A stretch of DNA of 64,000 nucleotides from Pseudomonas sp. DG56-2 (GCF_004803755.1 NZ_CP032311.1:822501-886500), one strand, 5' to 3'. Positions 45,661-52,739 are shown, counted from the first letter of the stretch. Notes: generated from the letters alone by a model not told the origin. Program-made: numbers and translations.

Positions 45661-45815
45661 GAGCGGGGTTCCTGTCGGGTAATAGCGTCAGCCAGCCCGA
45701 TCAGCACAAGCCAACCGGTCCAGCCAAGGAGGGAATTGAAGGCGCCGCGCCAGATCAGATGGCGCGGCGCCGGCGTTGGATGGTGGTCATGGCCGAAGCG
45801 GCGCGCGGTAGCCAA
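45657..45815 (-). CDS. possible small membrane protein (TTG start)
   Basis: A 52-residue frame filling the gap exactly: its TTG start lies 28 bases inside the upstream gene and its stop overlaps the recT ATG by one to two bases. MATARRFGHDHHPTPAP is followed by one hydrophobic helix (LGWTGWLVLIGLADAI). Codon use is acceptable, but the ribosome binding site is weak and it contains an 11-bp inverted repeat. Confidence 0.35.
   Translation of the reverse strand: MATARRFGHDHHPTPAPRHLIWRGAFNSLLGWTGWLVLIGLADAITRQEPRS
45741..45771. repeat. 11-bp perfect inverted repeat
   Basis: GGCGCCGCGCC (45741-45751) and GGCGCGGCGCC (45761-45771) around AGATCAGAT. All-G/C stem without a T-run, between recT and the upstream gene. 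It could slow ribosomes or polymerase, or bind a protein. Confidence 0.6.
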
Positions 45816-46131
45816 GGTCGTACAGCTCGCCGAATGCCGCTATTCGCATTTCGACCGGGATGGCGGAGTCGGTCGAGAAGACCGCGTCTCGGATAAATTC
45901 CTCCCGTTGCTCTGCTTCAACCTGCTGCGGCGTTCGAACCATTTCAGCCCGGAAGCAGCAACAAATGCCTTCTTCTTGATGCTCCACGGCGACCATCAGC
46001 GTATCGCCGGTTTTAAACGTGGCGCAGAGCGTGCAGTCGGCGCCGATGAACTGCTCAGCATCAGGCCAGATCGGTAGGCCGATCTTCACGATCCGCACGG
46101 TCGAGCCAATAGCGGGAAGGAATTCGCTCAT
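45787..46131 (-). CDS. hypothetical phage protein
   Basis: 114 residues, start MSEFLPAIGSTVRIVKIG, with ICCCFRAEMV and a helical C-terminus (VEMRIAAFGELYDLGYR). The first half looks like a small beta-barrel of Tudor/SH3 kind (inference). Its start overlaps the preceding gene by ATGA. Confidence 0.65.
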   Translation of the reverse strand: MSEFLPAIGSTVRIVKIGLPIWPDAEQFIGADCTLCATFKTGDTLMVAVEHQEEGICCCFRAEMVRTPQQVEAEQREEFIRDAVFSTDSAIPVEMRIAAFGELYDLGYRAPLRP

Positions 46132-46277
46132 GGAAACCTCACAACAAGCATGTTCCGGCGCACCTCGATGTTGATTTGCTTTGGCAGATCGGTGACCAGA
46201 AAAAAGCCCTGCGATTGCAGGGCTCTGATCAGTCCGGGGATTGTTGGGGCGATGACCGCCCGGCATTTACTGGTCAT
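46128..46277 (-). CDS. small phage protein
   Basis: 49 residues, MTSKCRAVIAPTIPG, ending RRNMLVVRFP. GGAG lies 8 bases before the ATG, and ATGA overlap with the next gene supports it. The preceding acidic gene overlaps its start by 11 bases. Confidence 0.6.
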   Translation of the reverse strand: MTSKCRAVIAPTIPGLIRALQSQGFFLVTDLPKQINIEVRRNMLVVRFP

Positions 46278-46422
46278 AGCGGCGCTCCAGCTGGATGCAG
46301 CGCTCATCAGAGCGCCAGTCGCCGGCCTCGAACGGGTAAACGTCCGGTTCGGCATCGTCTTCGAAGGGTTCCGGCTCGTCGTCCAGGTCGGGCGGGTCGA
46401 GCCACATATCGTGGGCGGTCAC
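46267..46422 (-). CDS. small very acidic phage protein
   Basis: 51 residues from a GTG start that overlaps the upstream stop (GTGA): MTAHDMWLDPPDLDDEPEP, then more Asp/Glu. The charge suggests a DNA-mimic or a binder of a basic host protein, but that is only an idea. The coupling on both sides makes it likely to be translated. Confidence 0.55.
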   Translation of the reverse strand: MTAHDMWLDPPDLDDEPEPFEDDAEPDVYPFEAGDWRSDERCIQLERRYDQ

Positions 46423-46670
46423 TGCCGCGTCACTCGTTCGATACGTTCCTGGCGCAGGGTGCGGGCGAGAACACTGAACCGCGCCATGTCGATGCGCATG
46501 TTCATCAGTTTGTGTTCTTCATGGCCGATATCGCCACGGGCCAGAGCATAAGCCGCCATGCCAGCGGCGTAGCAGAGTTCGCTTTCGGTCGCCACCAGGT
46601 CAACCGGCGGCGTCTCCAGCACCTTGCGAACTCGTTCGTTGAAAAGGGGAAGGGCAGTCTGGTTGAACAT
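46419..46670 (-). CDS. small helical phage protein
   Basis: 83 residues, start MFNQTALPLFNERVRKVL with GAGGAAACCACC upstream; helical, ending RTLRQERIERVTRQ. No known domain. One of the first genes after the left promoter. Confidence 0.65.
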   Translation of the reverse strand: MFNQTALPLFNERVRKVLETPPVDLVATESELCYAAGMAAYALARGDIGHEEHKLMNMRIDMARFSVLARTLRQERIERVTRQ

Positions 46671-46727
46671 GGTGGTTTCCTCGGTTGATTCCCTGTCTGG
46701 CCCTCGGTGGAAGGCCAACCAGCGCAA

Positions 46728-46826
46728 TCAGGTCGTCAGTGCTTCCACCAGAAACCACATGGAAACGCCGAAGACTGCGAGGGGAGTAACGACAAAAAGC
46801 CATGCACCCAAAGTGAGCCTCGGCAT
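46728..46826 (-). CDS. 32-residue membrane peptide
   Basis: MPRLTLGAWLFVVTPL and more hydrophobic residues make one membrane helix over nearly the whole peptide. GGAG lies 7 bases before the ATG. It is the first possible gene behind the left promoter. Small membrane peptides at this place in temperate phages often affect host physiology or superinfection, which remains inference. Confidence 0.5.
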   Translation of the reverse strand: MPRLTLGAWLFVVTPLAVFGVSMWFLVEALTT

Positions 46827-47077
46827 GGTGCTTCTCCAATCGAAGGTAGGCGGTGTGGATCAAGCCTCCGTTTCACGCCACGGTGGGCTGGGCCGAACCA
46901 TGGCAAAAAATGCCAGGGTTCATCTCGGGGGCCCTGAGAGCCCAACAGCCGACCACGCCATGCATGCTGTCGGCTCTCGTTTATGCGGTGCTCGACGCTG
47001 CGCACCCGGGGTGAGGCTTCCCCTGTACCGGTTAGGCCGGCTCGCTTCCATCCGTTCAGCGGTGTGCTGTTCGGATG
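46827..47077 (-). promoter_or_regulatory. structured untranslated leader of the left operon
   Basis: About 250 nt between the left promoter and the first gene, with no ORF of note. It contains a 12-position stem at 47049-47060/47066-47077 right at the transcript start, and two mutually exclusive stems further on: 46936-46942 with 46972-46978, and 46947-46953 with 46969-46975. The layout suggests an antitermination or attenuation RNA. Confidence 0.5.
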
Positions 47078-47082
47078 AACGA

Positions 47083-47144
47083 ATTTAAGCGCACTGAAAA
47101 AGCGTGGTCAAGTGTGCTTAAGTAAATATTTTAAGCGCACTGAA
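47083..47144 (-). promoter_or_regulatory. left promoter PL with three operators (OL)
   Basis: Leftward promoter: -35 TTGACC (47106-47111), 17-base spacer, -10 TTAAAT (47083-47088). Three 14-bp operators of form TTAAGNNNNCTTAA lie at 47085, 47108 and 47131, exactly 23 bp apart; two read TTAAGCGCACTGAA. They cover the -10, the -35 and the upstream region, so repressor binding would shut the early left operon. Confidence 0.8.
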
Positions 47145-47162
47145 TTTTGCGGGCGACCTGAC

Positions 47163-47190
47163 ACAAAAAAGCCCGCTCTATGGCGGGCTT
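47163..47190 (-). terminator. terminator of the exported-protein gene
   Basis: Read leftward: AAGCCCGC CATAGA GCGGGCTTTTTTG: a strong intrinsic terminator 19 bases past the stop at 47209. Confidence 0.92.
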
Positions 47191-47208
47191 CGTACTTGGA
47201 CTGAAACT

Positions 47209-47544
47209 CTATAGCTTCATTTCAAGAGCCATGGAGGCGCTGTAGATGTTCTCCAAGGGGTTATCCGTGCAGTACTTCGTCAAAAAAGCACGGATAGACT
47301 CAGGGTCTGGCTGAATTTTCATGCTCTCGGAACCCCAGTGGCGCTGAGTATTCGTCCCGCTTAGAAATCCCTGAACCCACAGAGTCGCAAGGCGACCGTT
47401 CAGCTTGTCGCCTTCCTTTTCCAGTTCAAGATACTTGCCGCAAGACTGAGCTCCTTGCCCGGCAATGGCAAATCCCTCGGCATGGACAGAGCTTGCAGCA
47501 AGAACCATGAGTGCTGGGAAAATTGCATAAGCCTTCCATCGCAT
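47209..47544 (-). CDS. exported Rap1a/HdeA-like protein (lysogenic conversion candidate)
   Basis: 111 residues with a clear signal peptide, MRWKAYAIFPALMVLAAS, cut near VHA|EG. The mature part has two cysteines (SCGKYLE, KYCTDNP) and WVQGFLSGTN, resembling the Rap1a/Tai immunity family, small disulfide-linked periplasmic proteins. It lies just downstream of the repressor on the same strand, where lambda has rexAB, so it is probably expressed in the lysogen. Rap1a assignment is moderate. Confidence 0.7.
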   Translation of the reverse strand: MRWKAYAIFPALMVLAASSVHAEGFAIAGQGAQSCGKYLELEKEGDKLNGRLATLWVQGFLSGTNTQRHWGSESMKIQPDPESIRAFLTKYCTDNPLENIYSASMALEMKL

Positions 47545-47559
47545 GAAGAATGCTCCTAT

Positions 47560-48231
47560 TTAGATTCCGCCGCCGCGCCAAACTACGCGACCTATGATTT
47601 CCACATCCTGCATGCCCTGGTCGCTGATCGGCATATCCGGGTAACGCATCTTGTCCTGGTTGTCCGAGCGTATCAGCCATCCGCCAGTGAGGTCGCGGAT
47701 CAGGCGCTTGATGATGATCTCGCTGTCTGGATCGTACAGGGCGTACATGTTTCCGTTGCCTGGGTCGCGCCGGGACACATCGACAAGCAGCACCTCGCCG
47801 TCGCTCAGTGTCGGCCAATTGCTGTCGCCCTGGTTGTAGATGACTCGTAGGTTTTCGGCATTCAGCGACATGCGCTTGAGCCAGTCGCGTTTGAAGGCCA
47901 GGCCGCCAGTGATCTCTACATGGTCATTGAGGTATCCATTACCGGATGAGCCCTTGGCAGTGTATTGGGGAATCACTGCGTAGTCCTCTTCGTCAGGTTC
48001 GCCAGTCGTCTGGGCATCTTCTCGCTCAGGCCCAGTGCCAAAGGTCAACCACTCGGCCCGGTAACCCGTTGCCTTCGCCAGGGCGAAAACGCTTTCGGCC
48101 TTCAGCGTCTTGCTCTCGCCATTAATCCACTGTGTCACAGCCGATGGAGCGACATCGCATAGCTTGGCGATTTCGCTTTTTGACTTCCCGCTGGCCTGTA
48201 TGGCGCGGGCAATTCGTTCTGGTCTATTCAT
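47560..48231 (-). CDS. CI-type prophage repressor (HTH + S24 peptidase-like domain)
   Basis: 223 residues. XRE-type HTH over about 15-45 (KSEIAKLCDVAPSAVTQWIN) and a LexA-like S24 domain with Ser137 (GDSNWPTLSDGE) and Lys175 (IIIKRLIRD) as the catalytic dyad. I do not see a clear Ala-Gly or Cys-Gly cleavage bond in the linker. It should bind the TTAAGNNNNCTTAA operators on both sides. There is no ribosome binding site before the ATG, so the message may be nearly leaderless, as for lambda cI. Confidence 0.92.
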   Translation of the reverse strand: MNRPERIARAIQASGKSKSEIAKLCDVAPSAVTQWINGESKTLKAESVFALAKATGYRAEWLTFGTGPEREDAQTTGEPDEEDYAVIPQYTAKGSSGNGYLNDHVEITGGLAFKRDWLKRMSLNAENLRVIYNQGDSNWPTLSDGEVLLVDVSRRDPGNGNMYALYDPDSEIIIKRLIRDLTGGWLIRSDNQDKMRYPDMPISDQGMQDVEIIGRVVWRGGGI

Positions 48232-48240
48232 GAGGATATA

Positions 48241-48312
48241 TTAAGTTGGCTTAATTTAAGTGAGTGGAAATCTCGATGGCTTGTTGCGTAGTGTATTTAA
48301 GGGTGCTTAAAT
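48241..48312 (+). promoter_or_regulatory. right promoter PR with operators (OR)
   Basis: Operators TTAAGTTGGCTTAA (48241-48254), a weaker half-site TTAAGTGAGTGGAA (48256-48269) and TTAAGGGTGCTTAA (48297-48310). A rightward promoter TTGCGT (48284-48289), 17 bases, TTAAAT (48307-48312) overlaps the last operator in the same way as in PL. It controls cro and, leftward, the repressor. Confidence 0.75.
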
Positions 48313-48339
48313 CTGCCCATTGCCACGCGAGGATTCGCA

Positions 48340-48513
48340 ATGAACATCGACGATGCCGTTAAGTATTTCGGCTCCAAGACAAAGCTTGCCGAGGCCTTGG
48401 GAATCCGCCCGAGCGCCGTCACTCAATGGGGTTCAGACATCCCAGCAATCCGCCAATTTCAGATCCAGGTCATCAGCAAGAACAAGCTGAAGGCTGATCA
48501 GAAGGTGGCTTGA
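48340..48513 (+). CDS. Cro-type regulator
   Basis: 57-residue HTH protein, absent from standard long-ORF lists: MNIDDAVKYFGSKTKLAEAL and GIRPSAVTQWGSD form a lambda/P22 Cro-like HTH. GAGG precedes the ATG. It is the first gene from PR, divergent from the repressor, and would bind the same operators to favour lytic growth. Confidence 0.9.
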   Translation: MNIDDAVKYFGSKTKLAEALGIRPSAVTQWGSDIPAIRQFQIQVISKNKLKADQKVA

Positions 48514-48515
48514 CC

Positions 48516-48824
48516 ATGTCTACAACTCAATTAAGCCAGGACCAACTTGTAAGGTCCCGCAAGAACATGGCCGTTCTCATGCAGCGGCTTGCATCGGTCG
48601 GCAATGGCCCGGTTGCGCTTGCAGTCGGTTGCGATGAGGCAACCATCAGCCGCATGAAGCCTGAGAAGTTCCAGCAGTTCGCCGAGATATTGTCAGTGTT
48701 GGACTTGAAAATTGTTCCGATGGAGATGCGCTGCTTCAACCAGCGCGACATCGAGGCGATCCTTCATCAGGCCAAGCGCTGGATGGAGCATGTGCAGCAC
48801 GTCGACCAGCTGGACGAGGAATAG
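48516..48824 (+). CDS. CII-like activator
   Basis: 102 residues following cro by 2 bases. The HTH-like part GPVALAVGCDEATISRM and the basic tail resemble lambda CII family proteins, which activate repressor establishment and integrase promoters. Position supports the call. Confidence 0.8.
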   Translation: MSTTQLSQDQLVRSRKNMAVLMQRLASVGNGPVALAVGCDEATISRMKPEKFQQFAEILSVLDLKIVPMEMRCFNQRDIEAILHQAKRWMEHVQHVDQLDEE

Positions 48825-48827
48825 GCC

Positions 48828-49793
48828 GTGCCTGCCTTCCAGATCAATGTTGACGAGATAGAGGCCCTGCGCGGCCTGCCGCACATGGCGCGGATGATCT
48901 ACGTCTTCGGCTTGCGTCCGTTCATGGACTACAGCACCGGCCTGGTTGGCGTGAAACGTGGTGTATCATGGAAGTCCATCGCCGAAGAGCTGTACATCGA
49001 GCCACACCAGGGCATCAAAGGCGGCGATCCCTCCGAAAAAGAACTCAGACGCGCTGCCGTATGGCTTGAAAAAGCCGGCCTGATAGGCCCAAACCAAGCC
49101 GAAAGGCGCCTCGTTTTCCCCCTGCTTCTGGCGACACGGGATAAGTCCGCCCCAAATAAAGTGGGCATCAAGTGGGCAGATGAAGCGGGCAGACCTGAAA
49201 CACCATCAAACCCTAATGAATCCGGGGCTTTCGACCAAGTAGACCCATCCAAAGCCGGAGGGTATGAAACGCCGAAAGTGGGCACACCTCCGTTATCCGT
49301 TAAAAGCACTAGTACTGGTAACGCGCGCGGGGCTTTCGCCATGCCGCTGACCGACTGGGAGCCAGAGCTCAAAACCTTCAAGGCCTTCGCCTTCGCCAAC
49401 TCCGTTTCAGCCAATGCGCTGACGCCGGAGATATTGGCCGCTTTCCGCACCTACTGGCACGTCCGCCCAGAACGCGAGCAGACCCAGGCCCAGTGGGAGC
49501 AACAACTCGTCAGCCACCTGAAACACCACATACGCCAGGCCCAGGCCGGGGGGTACACCCATGGATCTTCCAAAGCAAACGCCAATTCGAAACGCACCAG
49601 GGGTCACGGACCTGATGGGCAAAGCGGTGGATACCAGCGCCAAGATCGTTCAGCACCCGGCCGCGTCCGCGCAGCAATCGCCGAGCGACAACAACGAGAA
49701 CAAGCTGCCTCAGCCGCTGCTGGACAAGCTGTGGTTGAAGATGTCGGAGATGTACGGCCACCGCTGGACGTCGAGTTTCGGCGAATCAGCTGA
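48828..49793 (+). CDS. phage replication protein O-like with DnaT DNA-binding domain
   Basis: 321 residues from a GTG start after GAGGAATAGGCC. The N-terminal winged-helix part is VDEIEALRGLPHMARMIYVF, and the central DnaT-like domain (about 175-235) has NALTPEILAAFRTYWHVRP and WEQQLVSHLKHHI. The C-terminal tail is APGRVRAAIAERQQ-like. It would open the phage origin and load the host helicase with the P-like protein. Its last 233 bases overlap the next gene in another frame. Confidence 0.8.
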   Translation: MPAFQINVDEIEALRGLPHMARMIYVFGLRPFMDYSTGLVGVKRGVSWKSIAEELYIEPHQGIKGGDPSEKELRRAAVWLEKAGLIGPNQAERRLVFPLLLATRDKSAPNKVGIKWADEAGRPETPSNPNESGAFDQVDPSKAGGYETPKVGTPPLSVKSTSTGNARGAFAMPLTDWEPELKTFKAFAFANSVSANALTPEILAAFRTYWHVRPEREQTQAQWEQQLVSHLKHHIRQAQAGGYTHGSSKANANSKRTRGHGPDGQSGGYQRQDRSAPGRVRAAIAERQQREQAASAAAGQAVVEDVGDVRPPLDVEFRRIS

Positions 49794-50307
49794 CCTGGAT
49801 CACAGCTGGGCAAAGATCCTCGGTGGACTGACTGGCCGTCAGCTCGCTGGTGGACTGCAACAGCTGATCGATCGTGCAGCTGAGTTCGACTGGCCACCTC
49901 CAGGGAACGTATTTCGCGGCATGTGCCTGCAAGTGCCCGGCATGCCAACGATGGATCAAGCCTGGACTGAGGCACTGATCGGCAAGTACAGCCATGAAGC
50001 CGTGAAGGTCGCAGCCGAAGCCACTGGCGCGTTTGATCTGCGTACCGCCAAGCACAGCGACAAGGCCCTGCGCCAAAACTTCGAACGCAACTACGCCATC
50101 GTCCAGCGTCGCGCACAGAACGCTCAGCCCTTGGACGGAAAGATCCCTGCGGGGATTGGCCACGAATCCAAGACGCCACGCCAAGTGCAACTGGCCGCAT
50201 CGCACCAGGAAGCACGCGACCTGATGGCCGCACAGAACATACCAACAGACCCAAAGGCTGCACGCGCTCTGCTGCTGGCCAAGATGGGCATCCGGAGGCC
50301 CGCATGA
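49561..50307 (+). CDS. lambda P-like replication protein
   Basis: 248 residues. The conserved part PLLDKLWLKMSEMYGHRW, GGLTGRQLAGGLQQLI and WPPPGNVFRGMC resembles the replication P family, helicase loaders. The frame opens at MDLPKQTPIR inside the O-like gene; a start at 49615 (MGKAVDTSAK) would shorten the overlap to about 180 bases. The C-terminus overlaps the next gene by ATGA. Confidence 0.8.
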   Translation: MDLPKQTPIRNAPGVTDLMGKAVDTSAKIVQHPAASAQQSPSDNNENKLPQPLLDKLWLKMSEMYGHRWTSSFGESADLDHSWAKILGGLTGRQLAGGLQQLIDRAAEFDWPPPGNVFRGMCLQVPGMPTMDQAWTEALIGKYSHEAVKVAAEATGAFDLRTAKHSDKALRQNFERNYAIVQRRAQNAQPLDGKIPAGIGHESKTPRQVQLAASHQEARDLMAAQNIPTDPKAARALLLAKMGIRRPA

Positions 50308-50594
50308 ACTACGAACCCAATGTCCGCTACTCCCGCGGCGTCGATCCTCAGGTCCGGCAGATGAGCGTGATCTGCGATGTGTGCGACAAGCCACGCAACA
50401 AGGGGCGTCACGACAAGTGCTCTAAAACCCGCCAGGCGGCTGGCTTCAAGTTCCTGGCCGACAAGCCTGCTGGCGCCCCGACCACCTGCGCAGGCTGCAA
50501 GCGCGTGTTTCGCTTCGACGCCATGGTCGGCAATACCTGCCGTGGCTGCCACGCACTCACGCTCCGGATGGTCATGGGCGGGGGTGAAGCATGA
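50304..50594 (+). CDS. zinc-ribbon phage protein
   Basis: 96 residues with ICDVCDKPRNKGRHDKC and TCAGCKRVF...TCRGCHA, two Cys clusters likely to bind two zinc ions. Coupled to its neighbours by ATGA overlaps on both sides. Function unknown; perhaps DNA binding in replication or recombination. Confidence 0.7.
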   Translation: MNYEPNVRYSRGVDPQVRQMSVICDVCDKPRNKGRHDKCSKTRQAAGFKFLADKPAGAPTTCAGCKRVFRFDAMVGNTCRGCHALTLRMVMGGGEA

Positions 50595-51031
50595 GTGACC
50601 TGAGTCCGGTGAGTTTCCGCGTTCCTGGTGAACCGCAAGGCAAGGGTCGCCCGCGTATAGGCAAGGTTGGGCAGCACTCCCGCATGTTCACGCCACAGAA
50701 GACCGTTGCCTACGAAGGCGTTGTAGCGCTGGCCGCTCAAACTGTCATGCAGGGCCGCGAGCTGCTGCAGGGCGCTGTCATGGTCGAAATGCGGATCATC
50801 GTAAGCATCCCTCAATCCATGTCGAAAAAGCGGAAAGCCATGGCCCTGGCAGGCGACATCTTCCCGATTAAGAAGCCCGATGTGGATAACGTCGAGAAGG
50901 CGATCTTCGACGCAATCAATGGCGTTGTCTGGAAAGACGATGTGCAGGTAGTGGACGTGTTCAAGCGCAAGCGCTACGGCGAAACCCCAGGCGTGCATGT
51001 GCGGATTGTCCAGCTGCAGGAGGCCGCGTGA
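50591..51031 (+). CDS. rusA: RusA family Holliday junction resolvase
   Basis: 146 residues with FRVPGEPQGKGRPR and KKPDVDNVEKAIFDAING, the conserved acidic motif of RusA, ending DDVQVVDV. It cuts Holliday junctions during late replication. It overlaps the previous gene by ATGA. Confidence 0.93.
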   Translation: MSDLSPVSFRVPGEPQGKGRPRIGKVGQHSRMFTPQKTVAYEGVVALAAQTVMQGRELLQGAVMVEMRIIVSIPQSMSKKRKAMALAGDIFPIKKPDVDNVEKAIFDAINGVVWKDDVQVVDVFKRKRYGETPGVHVRIVQLQEAA

Positions 51032-51074
51032 CCCGCAACGCAACGAACTACGCAGAACTACGCAAGGGGGCAGT

Positions 51075-51704
51075 ATGAAACTCGGGAGCGCTCGTTTGGC
51101 GTGGCACGATTGTTACTACACACCCTGGGACAGCGTGATGCACCACGGCCTGGAAGGGGCGAAGCTGGGTAAGCGCGGTTACGTGGCGAATGAGACCCGG
51201 CCTGAGCGTTGGGAGAACATTGGCAAGTGCGCCCACATGGCGCTGGCTGGGCGAGTGCAGAATGCCATTGCCAGCCTTCCCATGGATTACCAGCAGTTCG
51301 GTCACCACCTGTATGCCCCCGTCATCACGACCGAGGTGTCGAACAACTGGGAGGAAGTGGCGCTGGCAAAGCTGGCCGGGCACGTTCACCTGGAACTGGA
51401 GCGGCGCGGGGAGAAGCGGACCTGCAGGCCGTACAGCCGCGAGTGGTGGGTTGCCCGCGGCGTCCTGGTCCGGTACCGGCACATGGTGCAGGGCGGCATG
51501 GGCGCTAACCCGGACCCGATGGCTGCCCAGTGGGTGTTCCGGGAGTGGCTGGCCGACAATCACGGGCTTGAACTGGACAGCCGAAACTGGTCCCGGCAGT
51601 GGGGCTGGCTGGTGCAACTGATGTTCGATCAGGCTGGGATTATTGATGGTATTTGCTTGAGCCCGGTTGGGCGTGTACTCAGTGAAGAGCGGGAGGCGGC
51701 GTAG
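51075..51704 (+). CDS. hypothetical phage protein in the antiterminator Q position
   Basis: 209 residues, MKLGSARLAWHDCYYTPWDS, Trp-rich, ending SPVGRVLSEEREAA. I do not recognise the family. It is the last gene before the lysis genes, the place of lambda Q, so a late regulator is possible, but no zinc-finger or HTH typical of Q is seen. Confidence 0.6.
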   Translation: MKLGSARLAWHDCYYTPWDSVMHHGLEGAKLGKRGYVANETRPERWENIGKCAHMALAGRVQNAIASLPMDYQQFGHHLYAPVITTEVSNNWEEVALAKLAGHVHLELERRGEKRTCRPYSREWWVARGVLVRYRHMVQGGMGANPDPMAAQWVFREWLADNHGLELDSRNWSRQWGWLVQLMFDQAGIIDGICLSPVGRVLSEEREAA

Positions 51705-51803
51705 GCGATGGAATTTCTCAGATAATTGGTCACAAGCTTGTGATGTCTTCGTGCCTTCATGCTGCGTTATGCTCAATAGTCACTCAGCAATCAGGAATGC
51801 AGC

Positions 51804-52271
51804 ATGGAAAGTGAAGTTCAAAAGGATGAAGGCCTTACTATCGAGCAGTATGCAAAAGCCAAAGGTGAGCTTGAGAAAACTTGGCGAGGTAGAGGAATCG
51901 ATTGGTTTCTACAAGATCTGGCGCGCTGGGCAAACGATATGAGTCTCACGTTTGGCATAACCCTTCATACGCCTGCCGGGATTGTCTCTGGTACTGTGAT
52001 CTCCCATGAAACATATTTCAAAGAGTTCGCTAACCAATTTGCAGGCCCTTGGGCTGGGGAGAGTGAAGACTTGGTCCGAAAAATGATCACATCCCTCGGC
52101 GAGCCAATCCCAGCTAATGATAAGCCTGACTCAAACTTCCAGTTCATTCATCTGAAAGAGGCTCAGTTCTATGCGCCCGGTCAGAATCCAATGCCAGCGA
52201 AGGGCGTACTCTGGAGAGGAAAGATTTCCTCGGTGAGTAGCTTCAATCTGGGGTGCTTTTCTCCCGCTTGA
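51804..52271 (+). CDS. GvpU-like protein, possible phage moron
   Basis: 155 residues. The region FLQDLARWANDMSLTFGITL, AGIVSGTVISHETYFKEF resembles the fold of GvpU-type accessory gas-vesicle proteins: a helix, then strands with a G(V/T)ISG pattern. It is more A+T-rich than its neighbours, has 99 bases of free DNA before it and a strong terminator after it, the usual form of a moron gene. Weak assignment. Confidence 0.5.
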   Translation: MESEVQKDEGLTIEQYAKAKGELEKTWRGRGIDWFLQDLARWANDMSLTFGITLHTPAGIVSGTVISHETYFKEFANQFAGPWAGESEDLVRKMITSLGEPIPANDKPDSNFQFIHLKEAQFYAPGQNPMPAKGVLWRGKISSVSSFNLGCFSPA

Positions 52272-52331
52272 CAGAAATGTGCGGGTTTCGGCATGATTTA
52301 CCCACTGTGACAAGCAGCACCCAAACCAAAG

Positions 52332-52357
52332 AAACCCGCCATTGAGCGGGTTTTTTG
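52332..52357 (+). terminator. terminator after the GvpU-like gene
   Basis: AAACCCGC CATTGA GCGGGTTTTTTG: strong intrinsic terminator. A second, related hairpin ACCCCGC CACCGA GCGGGGT follows at 52379-52398 without a T-run. Confidence 0.9.
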
Positions 52358-52418
52358 TTGCCCACGATTTCATTCCAGACCCCGCCACCGAGCGGGGTTT
52401 CGTGTTTCTGGAGGCCAC

Positions 52419-52739
52419 ATGAAAGCCCCAGCAAGGAGTAAGCACATGCCCACAAACGCACCGGAAGGCATCGTTGAAGCAGTCGGCGCCTCCGTGGCGA
52501 ACAAGGGCATGCTCGTCGGTGCGACAACTGGGGTGGCCGGATGGCTGACCCAGGTCAATTGGATCGGCGTTGCCGGCGTCGTGATAGCGGCGCTGGGCTT
52601 CCTGGTGAACACATGGTTCCGCTGGCGGCAGGAACAGCGTGACATTGCCCTGCGCCAGTCGCAGGAGATGCGCGAGGCTGCTGAGAGCGCTGCCCGTATC
52701 TCGTACTACCTTGAGCGGCGCGAAGTTGAACGTCCGTAA
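52419..52739 (+). CDS. phage holin with two possible starts
   Basis: 106 residues from 52419, or 97 from 52446. One to two hydrophobic segments (MLVGATTGVAGWLTQ, IGVAGVVIAALGFLVNTW) and a charged C-terminal tail fit a class II/III holin. Each ATG has its own Shine-Dalgarno (GGAGG, AGGAG). The long form adds MKAPARSKH, with extra positive charge, as in the lambda S107/S105 antiholin-holin pair. It starts the lysis cassette. Confidence 0.75.
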   Translation: MKAPARSKHMPTNAPEGIVEAVGASVANKGMLVGATTGVAGWLTQVNWIGVAGVVIAALGFLVNTWFRWRQEQRDIALRQSQEMREAAESAARISYYLERREVERP

